Below, piece by piece: positions 17,333-26,217 of a DNA stretch of 64,000 bases. Each line of letters opens with the position of its first letter. Position 1 is the stretch's first letter. Where the stretch lies: assembly GCF_023008545.1 (NCBI RefSeq), contig NZ_CP095397.1, forward strand, positions 2,542,001 to 2,606,000, read 5' to 3'. The notes under the pieces are model-generated. The model did no database searches and was not told the origin of the DNA. It was given only the letters and a program-made list of their open reading frames with translations. A program made the translations under genes and the position numbers. Source of the DNA: Natribaculum luteum. GTDB lineage: Archaea; Halobacteriota; Halobacteria; Halobacteriales; Natrialbaceae.

Positions 17333-18415
17333 ATGGAACGGGGGTCGCCGGAATCGTTCACCCGAATGGGCACGCTGGGCATCGAAGAGGAGTGTTTCGT
17401 CGTCGACGAGCGCGGGCGGCCCACGAGTGGCACCGACGAACTCGTCTACGAACACGACCCGCCCGAGCTCCTCGAGGAGCGACTCGACCACGAACTGTTC
17501 AAGTTCGTGATCGAGACCCAGACGCCACTGATCGAGGACCCAGGCGGCGCGCGAGAAGCCCTGCTCGACGTGCGGGAGGCGCTGGTCGAACACGCCCGCG
17601 AACACGGCTTCGAGATCGCCGCCGCCGGCCTCCACCCCCTGGCGAAGTGGCGGGAACTCGAGCACGCGGAAAAACCCCGCTACCGGTCGCAACTCGAGCG
17701 CATCCAGTACCCCCAGCACCGCAACACCACGGCGGGGGTCCACGTACACGTCGGCGTCGACGACGCGGACAAGGCGGTCTGGATCGCCAACGAACTGCGC
17801 TGGTACGTTCCGGTCATGCTCGCGTTATCAGCGAACTCGCCGTACTGGAACGGCTTCGACACCGGCCTCGAGTCCGCGCGGGCAAAGATCTTCGAGGCAC
17901 TGCCGAACACGGGCATGCCCACGTGCTTCGAGGACTTCGAGGCGTTCGACACGTTCGAGCGACGGATGCTCGAGACGGAGTCGATCAACGATCGCGGCGA
18001 ACTCTGGTACGACGTCCGCCCGCACACGGGTCACGGCACCGTCGAGATCCGAACCCCGGACGGACAGGCCGACCCGGACGTCGTGCTGGCGTTCGTCGAG
18101 TACTCCCACGCGCTCGTCGAGGCGCTCGCCGAGGAGTACGAGGACGGCGCGCCCGGTCACCAGCATCGCCGCGAACTGCTCGACGAGAACAAGTGGCGCG
18201 CCATCCGGCACGGCCACGACGCCTCGTTCATCGCCCGCGACCTCGAGGGGACGGTCGATCTCGGCGAACTCGTCGACCGGGAGTGTGAACGCCTCGGGAT
18301 CGACGGCATCAAGCGGGTATACGAGCGCGAGAGCGGCGCGAGCAGACAGCGCCGGCTCCGCGAGACCGAGGGCGTCGACGCCCTCTGTGAGTCGCTGCTT
18401 CTCCAGACCGAGTGA
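17333..18415 (+). CDS. gshA: Glutamate-cysteine ligase
   Basis: Protein of 360 residues from [26 protein letters not shown] near residues 15-27, the [14 protein letters not shown] stretch near 130, and [11 protein letters not shown] near 235 are characteristic of the GCS2/YbdK-like ligases. Haloarchaea use gamma-glutamylcysteine as the main small thiol instead of glutathione, and this enzyme makes it from Glu and Cys with ATP. Length fits the haloarchaeal enzyme. Glutaredoxin (10624), the persulfide dioxygenase-like protein (9430) and gamma-glutamyltransferase (29148) may use the product. Confidence 0.92.
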   Translation: MERGSPESFTRMGTLGIEEECFVVDERGRPTSGTDELVYEHDPPELLEERLDHELFKFVIETQTPLIEDPGGAREALLDVREALVEHAREHGFEIAAAGLHPLAKWRELEHAEKPRYRSQLERIQYPQHRNTTAGVHVHVGVDDADKAVWIANELRWYVPVMLALSANSPYWNGFDTGLESARAKIFEALPNTGMPTCFEDFEAFDTFERRMLETESINDRGELWYDVRPHTGHGTVEIRTPDGQADPDVVLAFVEYSHALVEALAEEYEDGAPGHQHRRELLDENKWRAIRHGHDASFIARDLEGTVDLGELVDRECERLGIDGIKRVYERESGASRQRRLRETEGVDALCESLLLQTE

Positions 18416-18477
18416 CGGCGCCTGCTCCGCAAAGGTTTAACTCCGCGCGAAACTTCGTCCCTCACGAGAGGACACAT

Positions 18478-19038
18478 ATGGATTCAGACGACATCGACGA
18501 GCGCCGGGTAGACGATCCCGAGCCGCTCTCGGACGACGAAGACGGGGTCGAGCCCGCAGACGGGATGAGGGGCACCGCAGTCGAGGAGGTCGACCAGCGA
18601 ATCGTCGACCTGCTCTCGTGGATCCTCGATACGGAGACGCGAGCGAAGATCTACGTCCACCTCCTCGCAAATCCCGGGAGCACGTCCGAAGAGATCGCGA
18701 AAGGAACGGGACTGTACCCGAGTACGGTCCGCGAAGCGCTCGCGGAACTGCACGACGAGGAGAAAGTGCGCCGCGAGAAGCGGGCGAGCGAGGGGGCCGG
18801 TAACAACCCCTACGAGTACACGGCGATCCAGCCGAGCGAACTCGTCGGCGGCGTCGTCGACCAGGTCCAGCGGGAACTCAACACGATCTTCACTCTCGAT
18901 CGCGTCCTCGAGCGCGAGACAGTCGACGAGGAGTTCGACGACGACGTCGAACCCGTGACGATCACGGTCGACGACGCCGAGTCGACCGGCCAGAGTGACG
19001 AAGACGACGAACCCGAGTCCGGCGTCGACGAGGAGTAA
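18478..19038 (+). CDS. Winged-helix transcriptional regulator
   Basis: Protein of 186 residues. An acidic N-terminal tail of about 45 residues precedes a winged helix: SWILDTETRAKIYVHLLANPG, SEEIAKGTGLYPSTVREALAEL as recognition helices, and a basic wing KVRREKRAS. A C-terminal segment VDQVQRELNTIFTLDRVL may dimerise, followed by an acidic tail. It resembles the TrmB/ArsR-like haloarchaeal regulators. Targets are unknown; it stands alone after gshA. Confidence 0.85.
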   Translation: MDSDDIDERRVDDPEPLSDDEDGVEPADGMRGTAVEEVDQRIVDLLSWILDTETRAKIYVHLLANPGSTSEEIAKGTGLYPSTVREALAELHDEEKVRREKRASEGAGNNPYEYTAIQPSELVGGVVDQVQRELNTIFTLDRVLERETVDEEFDDDVEPVTITVDDAESTGQSDEDDEPESGVDEE

Positions 19039-19056
19039 CTGTCGTAGTCGGGTCGC

Positions 19057-20157
19057 TCACTCTGCTCCGAGTTCGAGCACCGCCGGCCGCTCGAGCTCGA
19101 GGTCGAGGTCGGCGTCGACGGCAGAGGCCGTCCGGGTGGGCCACTCGTCGGTGCTCGTCAGGACCTCGAACCCGTCGTCGGTGACGAGGACAGTGTCCTC
19201 ACTTTTCGCGCCCGAGACGGTCGGATTCCAGGCGTAGGCCATCGGGAGCTCCACGGTCGCCTCGTGGCCGGGCGTCGCGATCCACTCCCGCCCAGCGTAG
19301 CCTGCGGCCCCGCCCTGGTGGTGTCGCTCCCACTCGCCGCCGTGGCCGAGGTCGTCGTAGGCGTCCTGGATCGCGGCGAAGACGTCGCCGGCCGTCCCGC
19401 CCTCGGTCGCTGTCCGCCGGGTCGCCGCGAGTGCCGTCGTCTCGACGCGTGCCGCGGCCGCGTGGCGCTGCTCGAGCCACGACGGCGGATCGAACGCGAC
19501 CGTCCGTGTACAACTGGCGTGGAGGCCGCCGCGTTCGGCCGTCACCGAGACGAGCGCGTAGTCACCGAGTTCGGCTTTCGTCGGCGTGTAGTGGCGGTAC
19601 TGCGTCGCGCGTTCGGAGCCGCCGACGAGGATCACGGGTGCTTCGATCTCTCGTGCGGACAGCGCCACGCGCAGTGCGGCGGCGACCTCGTGTTCCGAGT
19701 CTCCCGGCTGTAACTCGCGACAGACCGATTCGACGGCAGCGGCGGTCTCGAGGCCGAGTCGCCGGTAGCGGTCGATGTCGGCGTCGGTCAACGGCTGTCG
19801 GAGCGTCGTCGTATCCACCCGTTCGAACCCCGGCACGTCGAAGTCGGCAGCGGCGGGACCGTCGACGGCGGCGGCGAGCGCCTCCGCAAGCGACGATTCG
19901 TACCACGGGTACGTCTCGACGGTCACGTCCTCGAGGGCGGGCAGTTCCTCGGCACCGATGCGGTCGGCCTCGATCGTGTTCGTCAGCACGCGACAGTTGG
20001 TGCCGTCGTAGCCGACGGCGGCGACGCCGACGTCGCCCTCGCGGTCGACGACGTTCGACCCACCGGTCAGCCACGCGAACGCGTTCGGCCGTGCGAACCA
20101 GACCGACGCCAGGTCCTCGCGCTCGAGGTACGCCTCGAGTCGCTCGAGTTTGTCCAT
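19057..20157 (-). CDS. M24 peptidase homologue, metal site degenerate
   Basis: Protein of 366 residues from MDKLERLEAYLE. Residues 1-130 resemble the creatinase/prolidase N-terminal domain and the rest a pita-bread fold (GDSEHEVAAALRVALS, HHQGGAAGYAGREW, GAKSEDTVLVTDDGFEVLT). In Xaa-Pro peptidases two Asp and Glu/His bind metals. Here the segment that should read D-x-G...SD-x-TRT is VTAERGGLHASCTRT, so both Asp are missing. It may be a metal-free creatinase-like enzyme or a binding protein rather than an aminopeptidase. Frame upstream is open but non-coding in style. Confidence 0.85.
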   Translation of the reverse strand: MDKLERLEAYLEREDLASVWFARPNAFAWLTGGSNVVDREGDVGVAAVGYDGTNCRVLTNTIEADRIGAEELPALEDVTVETYPWYESSLAEALAAAVDGPAAADFDVPGFERVDTTTLRQPLTDADIDRYRRLGLETAAAVESVCRELQPGDSEHEVAAALRVALSAREIEAPVILVGGSERATQYRHYTPTKAELGDYALVSVTAERGGLHASCTRTVAFDPPSWLEQRHAAAARVETTALAATRRTATEGGTAGDVFAAIQDAYDDLGHGGEWERHHQGGAAGYAGREWIATPGHEATVELPMAYAWNPTVSGAKSEDTVLVTDDGFEVLTSTDEWPTRTASAVDADLDLELERPAVLELGAE

Positions 20158-20274
20158 GGGAGGGGGTAGTACGGGGCGTTCTTGAATGCGACGAAGGGAC
20201 AGACGGTCGATTCCAGGATCGTGGGAGAACACGGACAATCTAAGTACGGCCGTTCCTAACTCACCGCTAGATCC

Positions 20275-21150
20275 GTGTCGTACGACAGTCATACGCCCGA
20301 TTCGTCCGCTCGTCCGTCGATCGACCGGTTCGGGTTTCCACATTTGCTCGCCACGACGGTCGTCATGGTGGCGGCGACGATCCTGCTCGGCGTCGCCGCG
20401 AAGGCGACCGGGTCGGGACTCGCCTGTAACGCGAACTGGCCACTGTGTGACGGCGGGTTGCTCAACCTGTTTCCCGCGACGTTCCCGAGTTTCTTCGAGT
20501 GGATCCACCGCGTCGTCGCGGGGACCGCCGGCTTCTTCATCGTCGGAACGGCGGTCGCCGCGTGGCGCGGCGGTGCTGCGAGCGCCTGGATCAAGTACGC
20601 GCTGACGCTCGGACTGCTCTTGACGCCCGTACAGGTACTGCTCGGTCGCGAGACCGTCCTCAGCTACGAGTTGACGATCCTCTCGCTGCACTTCTGGACC
20701 GCGATGACCATCTTCGTGCTGTTCGTCGCCTCGGCGGTGGCCGTCTGGTCGTCCCGACTCACGGCGACGCACGTCACGGCCGCCCTCGGACTCGGTGCGG
20801 CGACGGTTCCGGTACACGTCGTGTTGAGTCCACTGTTCATCGGGACCTACACGCCGGTCATCCAGACGGCACAGTACGCCGCTACGCTCGTGCTCCTGTC
20901 GGCCGTCGCCGTCGCAGCGATCGTCGGCCCCCGACGGTTCGACGGACGACGCGTAACCGGGCTGCTGACCGTTACGCCGGTGATCGCCTTCCTCGTGCTC
21001 CTGTTCGGTCGCCGCGCCGTCATGGCATTCCAGGCCGAACTCGACCTCGTCTACGTTCTCACCGCCGTCGTGCTCTTCGGGACGATGCTCGTCGGCGCGT
21101 ACCTCACTCGAAAAGCGCCGGGACAATCCCCGGACGTGGTAGCGTCGTAA
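20275..21150 (+). CDS. ctaA: COX15/CtaA-type heme A synthase
   Basis: Protein of 291 residues with about eight membrane helices, starting at GTG 20275. ATGSGLACNANWPLCDGG near residues 44-61 carries the paired Cys loop, and EWIHRVVAG and LHFWTAMTIF carry heme-binding His residues. Archaeal members convert heme O to heme A for cytochrome oxidase. Two His in the second half (ATHVTAALG, VPVHVVLSP) are in the region of the second four-helix bundle. It is divergent from the M24 gene. Confidence 0.88.
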   Translation: MSYDSHTPDSSARPSIDRFGFPHLLATTVVMVAATILLGVAAKATGSGLACNANWPLCDGGLLNLFPATFPSFFEWIHRVVAGTAGFFIVGTAVAAWRGGAASAWIKYALTLGLLLTPVQVLLGRETVLSYELTILSLHFWTAMTIFVLFVASAVAVWSSRLTATHVTAALGLGAATVPVHVVLSPLFIGTYTPVIQTAQYAATLVLLSAVAVAAIVGPRRFDGRRVTGLLTVTPVIAFLVLLFGRRAVMAFQAELDLVYVLTAVVLFGTMLVGAYLTRKAPGQSPDVVAS

Positions 21151-21187
21151 ACTCGAGGGCGACGCCGACTGCGCGACGGGCTCGTTT

Positions 21188-21679
21188 TCAGCCGACGACA
21201 GTGACGATTCCCACGCCGGCCAGACTCGTGACGACGCCGAGTGCGAGCAACAGGTAGTTCGCGATCGGGTTCGCCGCCCGGGTCAACTGCAGCGTGTAGT
21301 GTCGGTCGGACACCGGCCAGAACGGCCGGATGCCCATCGGCGTGATCGCATCCGCGAGGAGGTGTGAGACGATCGCCAGCGTGCCGACGACGAACGCGAA
21401 CGCCACGGTCCCCACGTCGGCGACCGGTGACGAGGTGCTGACGAATACGGCCGTTACGCCGGCGAGACCGGCCCCGACGAGCAGGGCGAACAGTAGCGTG
21501 TGCGTCGGTCCCCGGTGGTCGATCATCGGCAACTGGTGGTCGGAGTCGGGAACCGTCGAGAGCGACACGGCGACGAAGGCGCCGACGATCGCGACGGTTC
21601 CGTAGCCGGCGAGCGCCGCGACCACGCCGAGTGGCGTGTACGCGAGCAGTGCCGCGCCGACGTGACCGGCTCGATACAT
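21188..21679 (-). CDS. DUF457/YdjM-type membrane-bound metal-dependent hydrolase
   Basis: Protein of 163 residues with four hydrophobic segments. Start MYRAGHVGAALLAYTPLG is chosen over upstream codons because the family starts with a histidine-bearing first helix. Conserved metal-binding style residues are seen in SLSTVPDSDHQLPMIDHRGPTHT near 40-60 and SHLLADAITPMGIRPFWP near 107-124. The family is annotated as LexA-regulated inner-membrane hydrolase, but no substrate is proven. Its 3' end faces the CtaA gene. Confidence 0.85.
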   Translation of the reverse strand: MYRAGHVGAALLAYTPLGVVAALAGYGTVAIVGAFVAVSLSTVPDSDHQLPMIDHRGPTHTLLFALLVGAGLAGVTAVFVSTSSPVADVGTVAFAFVVGTLAIVSHLLADAITPMGIRPFWPVSDRHYTLQLTRAANPIANYLLLALGVVTSLAGVGIVTVVG

Positions 21680-21863
21680 CTGGACCACGAGAGGGACCAG
21701 GCGAGCATAAATCCACCGTCGTCGTCGTGAACGAATTTCGAACGCGTGGCCAGTTTTACGGACACGGGACGTCGGTCTTTCGCTCACCCACACCAGGCAG
21801 GGTCGTCTTCGAGAACGACCGCTCGAGCGGGGACGAATCGTCGAGAGAACGACATCAACGAAC

Positions 21864-21870
21864 GTTATAG
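21864..21870 (+). promoter_or_regulatory. TATA-like box of the AhpD-family gene
   Basis: GTTATAG at 27 bases before ATG 21894, the normal distance for a leaderless haloarchaeal promoter. Confidence 0.45.
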
Positions 21871-21893
21871 TCCCGTCGCGTGATAGTCCCCGT

Positions 21894-22463
21894 ATGGGTA
21901 ACACAGACCCGATGACCCGATTCCCCGTCCCGGACGTCGACGACCTCCCCGACGACGTGCGAGAACGCATCGAAGAGGAGACCGAACGCGCCGGGTTCAC
22001 GCCGAACGTGTTCCTGGCCTACGCGTATCGGCCCTCACACTTCCGGGCGTTCTTCCAGTACTACGACGCGCTCGTCGAAGACACCGACCTCACGAGAGAG
22101 GAAGTCGAGATGATCGTCGTCGCCGTCTCCGGCGCGAACGACTGTTACTACTGCAACGTCGCCCACGGCGCGTTGCTGCGACTCTACGGCGACGATCCGC
22201 ACCTCGCCGACCAGCTCGTCTCGAACTACCGGAACGCCGACATCAGCGACCGACACCGGGCGATGCTCGACCTCGCCGTGACGCTCACGGAAGCCCAGGC
22301 GACCGTCGAGGAAGACGACCTCGAGCGCCTCGAGGCCCACGGCTTCAGCCGCGAGGAGATCTGGGACGTCGGCGCGGTCGCGGCGTTTTTCAACCTCTCG
22401 AATCGCATGGCACACCTCGCGGACATGCGACCGAACGATGAGTTCCACACGCTCGGCCGCTGA
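21894..22463 (+). CDS. AhpD/carboxymuconolactone decarboxylase-family peroxidase-like protein
   Basis: Protein of 189 residues. The active-site signature SGANDCYYCNVAHGALLR near residues 79-96 contains the CxxC and His typical of alkylhydroperoxidase D-like proteins. PNVFLAYAYRP before it and NRMAHLADMRPND after it are typical of the peroxidase-related subfamily. It probably reduces peroxides through its thiols. The stop codon is the first triplet of palindromic element copy C. Confidence 0.88.
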   Translation: MGNTDPMTRFPVPDVDDLPDDVRERIEEETERAGFTPNVFLAYAYRPSHFRAFFQYYDALVEDTDLTREEVEMIVVAVSGANDCYYCNVAHGALLRLYGDDPHLADQLVSNYRNADISDRHRAMLDLAVTLTEAQATVEEDDLERLEAHGFSREEIWDVGAVAAFFNLSNRMAHLADMRPNDEFHTLGR

Positions 22464-22546
22464 TAACGATCGCTGCGAGTCGTTACCGCCGCAACCGCGA
22501 CCCGGCTTGCGGTTGCGTCGGCAACCAGTCACAGCAATCATTATGA
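22461..22546. repeat. Dispersed palindromic element, copy C
   Basis: Reverse orientation to copies A and B: TGATAACGATCGCTGCGAGT, then CGCAACCGC, a GACCCGGCTT loop, GCGGTTGCG, and ending CAGTCACAGCAATCATTATGA. Its first triplet is the stop codon of the AhpD-like gene. Confidence 0.85.
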
Positions 22547-22582
22547 CGCCGGCGTGCCGACGGCGACTGCGAAAGCCGTAAA

Positions 22583-22604
22583 CGGGCGACAGCCCTGCGT
22601 TCAC
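22583..22604. promoter_or_regulatory. Mirrored dyad upstream of the AsnC-TRASH gene
   Basis: CGGGCGACAGCCC followed by TGCGTTCAC ends two bases before ATG 22607. The same 9-mer, followed by the reverse complement of the 13-mer, lies just after the gene at 23200-23221. The 13-mer itself contains a GGGC-N4-GCCC dyad. It may be an operator for the encoded regulator or an RNA hairpin. Confidence 0.5.
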
Positions 22605-22606
22605 AC

Positions 22607-23197
22607 ATGACGACCCTAGACGAGACGGACCTCGAGATTCTTCGGCTGCTCGTCGAGGACGCACGCCGTCCGTACAGCGACATCGCCGACCACGTCGGCC
22701 GTTCGGCGCCGACGGTGTCCGACCGCATCGATCGGCTCCAGGAACTGGGCGTCATCCAGCGGTTCACGGTCGACCTCGACCGCTCGACGTTCTCCGACGG
22801 GATCGAAGTCCTCGTCGACCTCGACGTTCGCCCCGACGAGAACACCGGACTCGACTCCCGGCTCGCCGCCGCAGACTGGGTCGAACACGTCATCGCGACG
22901 GCCGACGGCCGCCTGCTCGCCGTCGCGACCGCCCGCCCCGACCGGATCCGGACGCTGCTCGCCGAGGCGATCGACCTCGAGCGCGTCGACTCCTACCGCG
23001 TCCAGTTGATCGAACAGCGACGCTGGTCGCCCTCGATCGGCGACGCGACGCTCGCACTCGAGTGCGTCGAGTGTGGCAACCCCGTCACCGGCGACGGCGT
23101 CTCGTCCGAACTCGATGGGCAACGGTATCACTTCTGCTGTCCGACCTGTCAGTCGCGCTTCGAGGAGCGCTACGAGACGCTCTCGGAGTCGGCGTAG
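22607..23197 (+). CDS. Lrp/AsnC regulator with C-terminal TRASH metal-sensing domain
   Basis: Protein of 196 residues. Residues 1-60 form an AsnC-type helix-turn-helix (LDETDLEILRLLVEDARRPY, APTVSDRIDRLQELGVI). Residues 65-135 resemble the RAM ligand domain. The C-terminal 45 residues carry CVECGNPV and HFCCPTCQSRFEERY, the cysteine pattern of TRASH domains that sense copper or other metals. It likely controls metal homeostasis genes. Halocyanin (52890) and NosL (35481) are copper-related but distant. The flanking mirrored dyads suggest autoregulation. Confidence 0.9.
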   Translation: MTTLDETDLEILRLLVEDARRPYSDIADHVGRSAPTVSDRIDRLQELGVIQRFTVDLDRSTFSDGIEVLVDLDVRPDENTGLDSRLAAADWVEHVIATADGRLLAVATARPDRIRTLLAEAIDLERVDSYRVQLIEQRRWSPSIGDATLALECVECGNPVTGDGVSSELDGQRYHFCCPTCQSRFEERYETLSESA

Positions 23198-23199
23198 CG

Positions 23200-23221
23200 T
23201 GCGTTCACGGGCTGTCGCCCG
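23200..23221. promoter_or_regulatory. Mirrored dyad downstream of the AsnC-TRASH gene
   Basis: TGCGTTCAC then GGGCTGTCGCCCG. The 13-mer is the exact reverse complement of 22583-22595; the 9-mer is a direct copy of 22596-22604. It begins two bases after the stop codon. It could end transcription as a hairpin, but no T-run follows. Confidence 0.5.
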
Positions 23222-23445
23222 ACGATCCGTCACACGGTCGTCGAGATAATACGTTCTGGCTGACTGGTATATAAACGACTTCGATATCTAAGCGACCCTT
23301 TCTTCCGGATATCAAACGATGTGAAACTGAATGGAGTCAGATTTCGTACTACTATGCGGGTGACGAGGACGACCGAAAGTGCGAGCGGATACCACAAGTG
23401 TCTCGAGCGTAGACGTATCACCTCGACGGAGGCGATACGGCCAGC

Positions 23446-24120
23446 ATGAGCGTCATCGCGAGCGTCGAGATTCCCGCCGAGGAGTTTCTGCTAGACGCGC
23501 CACTGAACCCGGAGCAAGACGTCGAGTTGACCGTCGAGACGATGGTCCCGACCGGCGAGGACGTCGTTCCGTACCTCTGGGTGCCAGCCCACCTCGAGCG
23601 GGCCCTGCTCGAGGTGTTGCGCGATCGGCGGAGCATTACCACGGTGTCGGTCGTCGACGAGGTCGACGGCTACGCGCTCGTCCGCCTCGAGTGGGACGGT
23701 CACACGAACGGCGTGCTCACGTCGGTCCAGCAGACGGACGCGATCGTGACCGCCGCCGTCGGGACGGCGGAGCGGTGGACGTTCCGACTCCGATTTCCGT
23801 CCTACGAGGAACTCTCGACGTTTTACACGGCATGTCTCGATAACGACGTCCCGGTCGAACTCGTCCAGCTTCACGAAGCGGTCGGACCGGACGCCGACCA
23901 CCGGTTCGGGCTGACGAGGCCCCAGCGCGAGATCGTCGTCGCCGCCTACGAGGCCGGATACTTCGACGTTCCACGGAAGACGACGCTCGTCGAACTCGGG
24001 GAGCGACTCGAGATCTCCGACTCCACGGTCTCACAGCGACTCCGCAGGGGGCTGGCGTCGCTAATCGACGCGACGCTGCTCGTCGATTCGCCGCAATCGG
24101 AGGCCGACGCCACGGATTAG
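23446..24120 (+). CDS. HTH_10 (Bat-type) DNA-binding regulator
   Basis: Protein of 224 residues. The N-terminal 150 residues match the bacterio-opsin-activator-associated sensor-like domain, and the C-terminal 55 form the HTH_10 domain (LTRPQREIVVAAYEAGYFDVPRKTTLVELGERL, SDSTVSQRLRRGLASLI read across). A TATATAAA box at about 23268-23275 lies 170 bases upstream, so either the leader is long or it serves another start. Targets are unknown. Confidence 0.9.
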   Translation: MSVIASVEIPAEEFLLDAPLNPEQDVELTVETMVPTGEDVVPYLWVPAHLERALLEVLRDRRSITTVSVVDEVDGYALVRLEWDGHTNGVLTSVQQTDAIVTAAVGTAERWTFRLRFPSYEELSTFYTACLDNDVPVELVQLHEAVGPDADHRFGLTRPQREIVVAAYEAGYFDVPRKTTLVELGERLEISDSTVSQRLRRGLASLIDATLLVDSPQSEADATD

Positions 24121-24175
24121 GACGCTGGTCGCCGCAATCGTGGCCGTTATCCGTTCACCTGGCCTATCCCAGGCC

Positions 24176-24799
24176 GTGAAGAACGTCACGGACAGGACGA
24201 GCAACCCGTTCGGAATGCGCCCTCCGTGCGACGGCCGTGACGCCGAGAGTTCGTCGGCCGTCTTCGGCTACGGCGACGCGAACGCCGACTTCCACCTGAT
24301 CGGCGACCGTCCCGGCGTCCACGGCGGCGAGACGACCGGCGTGCCGTTTACCGAAACGCCAGCAGGCGAGGCCATCCAGGAACTCGCGTTCGACCTCGGG
24401 TTCGCGAGTGGTCCACGAGAGCAGCCGGCTCTCGAGAATCTCTTCGAGAGCTACCTCTACATGTGCGTCGGCTCGGAGCCGACTGACGAGGCGTACGCCG
24501 ACCTCGAGCGCTTTTTCGACGCCGAACTCCGGGCGATCAACGCGCACATCCTGCTGCCGGTCGGCGAGCGCGCGACCGACCACGTTCTCACGGAGTACAC
24601 CACCCAGCGACGCCGGTTCGACCTCGATATGGCCGACCTCCACGCCTGCGAGATCCGCGGCCGTGGGTTCATGGTCGTTCCCATTCGCGATCCGATCGAG
24701 TGGGACGGAGGCGACCAAGAGACGATCGTCTCGACGCTCGAGTCGATTCTCGCGTCGGACTATCGGCAGACGAAGGGCGTGGCGACGCTCGTCGGTTAG
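24176..24799 (+). CDS. Uracil-DNA glycosylase superfamily protein
   Basis: Protein of 207 residues, start GTG 24176 (MKNVTDRTSNPFGM), chosen because the family text begins here; an earlier in-frame start exists at 24140. Motif HLIGDRPGVHGGETTGVPFTET near residues 42-63 parallels the GEAPG...G.PF.G motif of family 4/5 glycosylases. No iron-sulfur Cys set is complete (only Cys18 and two others), unlike family 4. It may excise uracil or be an inactive relative. The stop overlaps the stop of the convergent DnaJ gene by 4 bases. Confidence 0.75.
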   Translation: MKNVTDRTSNPFGMRPPCDGRDAESSSAVFGYGDANADFHLIGDRPGVHGGETTGVPFTETPAGEAIQELAFDLGFASGPREQPALENLFESYLYMCVGSEPTDEAYADLERFFDAELRAINAHILLPVGERATDHVLTEYTTQRRRFDLDMADLHACEIRGRGFMVVPIRDPIEWDGGDQETIVSTLESILASDYRQTKGVATLVG

Positions 24800-26070
24800 C
24801 GACCGAACCGTTTTCGAACGGTCGCACGAAGCGGCAGGCCGAACGCGCCCGCGAGCCCGAGCAGACCGAACGCGAACACGTCGCCCGCGAGCGACGTGAC
24901 GCCCGCGACGCCGGCGGCGAGTGCGGCCCCCGGTGCGAGGACGACGAGAACGTAGAGGTACGACGGCGACCAGCCGGGTAACTGGTGGGTCCGGTAGACG
25001 ATCACGCCGAACAGAAGCGGCATGAGGACTGCCCCCGCGAGCAACGGGCCACCGATCAGGACCGTCGAGACGCCGAGCGCGAGCGCGACGACGATCGTCT
25101 CGTCGATCGAGATCGGGCCCCACGTATCCCGTCGCCAGCCGACGCGCACGCCGACGACCAGCAGGAACGCGAGCGCGACGACGCCGGCGAGCGCGCCGTA
25201 CCACTGCATGGGTTCGAGTGGCGGCGCGACGGGTTCGACGGCGGCGACGAAGCCGACCGTCGTGTCGATTCCGTGGCGGCTACTCGTGAGGACGGCCCAG
25301 AGCTCCGCCGGATCTGCGCCGACGGCGGCGAGTTCGGCACCGAGCGAGCGGATCGCGACCGCGTTCTCGAGTCCGAAGTGAGCGAGGCCGATCGCGTAGA
25401 TCGTCGCTGCCGTCCAGATCAGCGGCCACGCGAAGTTCTGGTCGTGCCACCACTGGACGAACGCGTTGCCAGCGGCGCTGCTCTCGCTCGAGCGGGCGGA
25501 CTGGCCGCTCGAGGCACTCGTCGCGGAACCGGTCTTCGCGTCGCGGCGGTTCGTCGTGCTACTGCTGGAACTGGCCGTCGCGCCGGTCGAGCTCGCCGTT
25601 CCGGTCGCGTTCGCCGTCGTCGCGCCGCTCGTCGTCGATCCGGCCGTCGATCCGGTTCTCGTACGCGAGGTTCGAGACGTGCTCGACCCGCCAGTACGAC
25701 TCGAGGTGCCCGTCGACCCGCCGGCAGTGGCCGTTCGCGTCGACTGGCCCGTCTCGCTGCCCGTCGAGTCGTCGGTCGACGACGTCGTGTCGTCGCCGTC
25801 GGACGTGCGCTGCCAGACGTCGGGCGACGGGATGCCGCTGGTCCGTTTTGCCACGTAGTCTTTGTGACCGAGGCGGTCGTACGCCCGCCGCTCGACCGGA
25901 TCTCCGAGGATGTCGTAGGCCTTCTTGAGCGCCGTAAACTGGGCTTGCGCGCGGTCGTCGTCGTTCAGATCGGGGTGGTAGATCCTGACCTGCTCGCGAA
26001 ACGCCTCTTTGATCTCGTCCTGTGAGGCGTCCCGGGGTACGTCGAGAAGGTCGTAGAAGTCCTCTGTCAT
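24796..26070 (-). CDS. Membrane-anchored J-domain protein
   Basis: Protein of 424 residues. Residues 1-70 form a J domain (FYDLLDVPRDASQDEIKEAF, IYHPDLNDDD with HPD). Then comes a Ser/Thr/Gly-rich linker of about 130 residues (near 90-210) and about seven membrane segments from residue 220 to 415. It may recruit DnaK (Hsp70) to the membrane. The linker is low-complexity and could be surface-exposed or O-glycosylated. No GrpE or DnaK gene is adjacent. Confidence 0.9.
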   Translation of the reverse strand: MTEDFYDLLDVPRDASQDEIKEAFREQVRIYHPDLNDDDRAQAQFTALKKAYDILGDPVERRAYDRLGHKDYVAKRTSGIPSPDVWQRTSDGDDTTSSTDDSTGSETGQSTRTATAGGSTGTSSRTGGSSTSRTSRTRTGSTAGSTTSGATTANATGTASSTGATASSSSSTTNRRDAKTGSATSASSGQSARSSESSAAGNAFVQWWHDQNFAWPLIWTAATIYAIGLAHFGLENAVAIRSLGAELAAVGADPAELWAVLTSSRHGIDTTVGFVAAVEPVAPPLEPMQWYGALAGVVALAFLLVVGVRVGWRRDTWGPISIDETIVVALALGVSTVLIGGPLLAGAVLMPLLFGVIVYRTHQLPGWSPSYLYVLVVLAPGAALAAGVAGVTSLAGDVFAFGLLGLAGAFGLPLRATVRKRFGR

Positions 26071-26217
26071 AGGAGATCGTGTGGAAAGTCCTCTATTCCC
26101 GAGTATGAACAGCAGTATTATAATTACAGTGTTCCATTCTCTCTTCGTCTTCGACTGATCGATTCTCGAGATAGTTGACTATTTTGGCCAGTGCGGGCAC
26201 CTCGAGTCGAGTCGACG

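Noticed and set aside
23268..23275. TATATAAA as promoter of a missed small gene before the HTH_10 gene
   Set aside because: No frame with a plausible start lies 25-40 bases downstream; it more likely gives a long leader to 23446 or is inactive.
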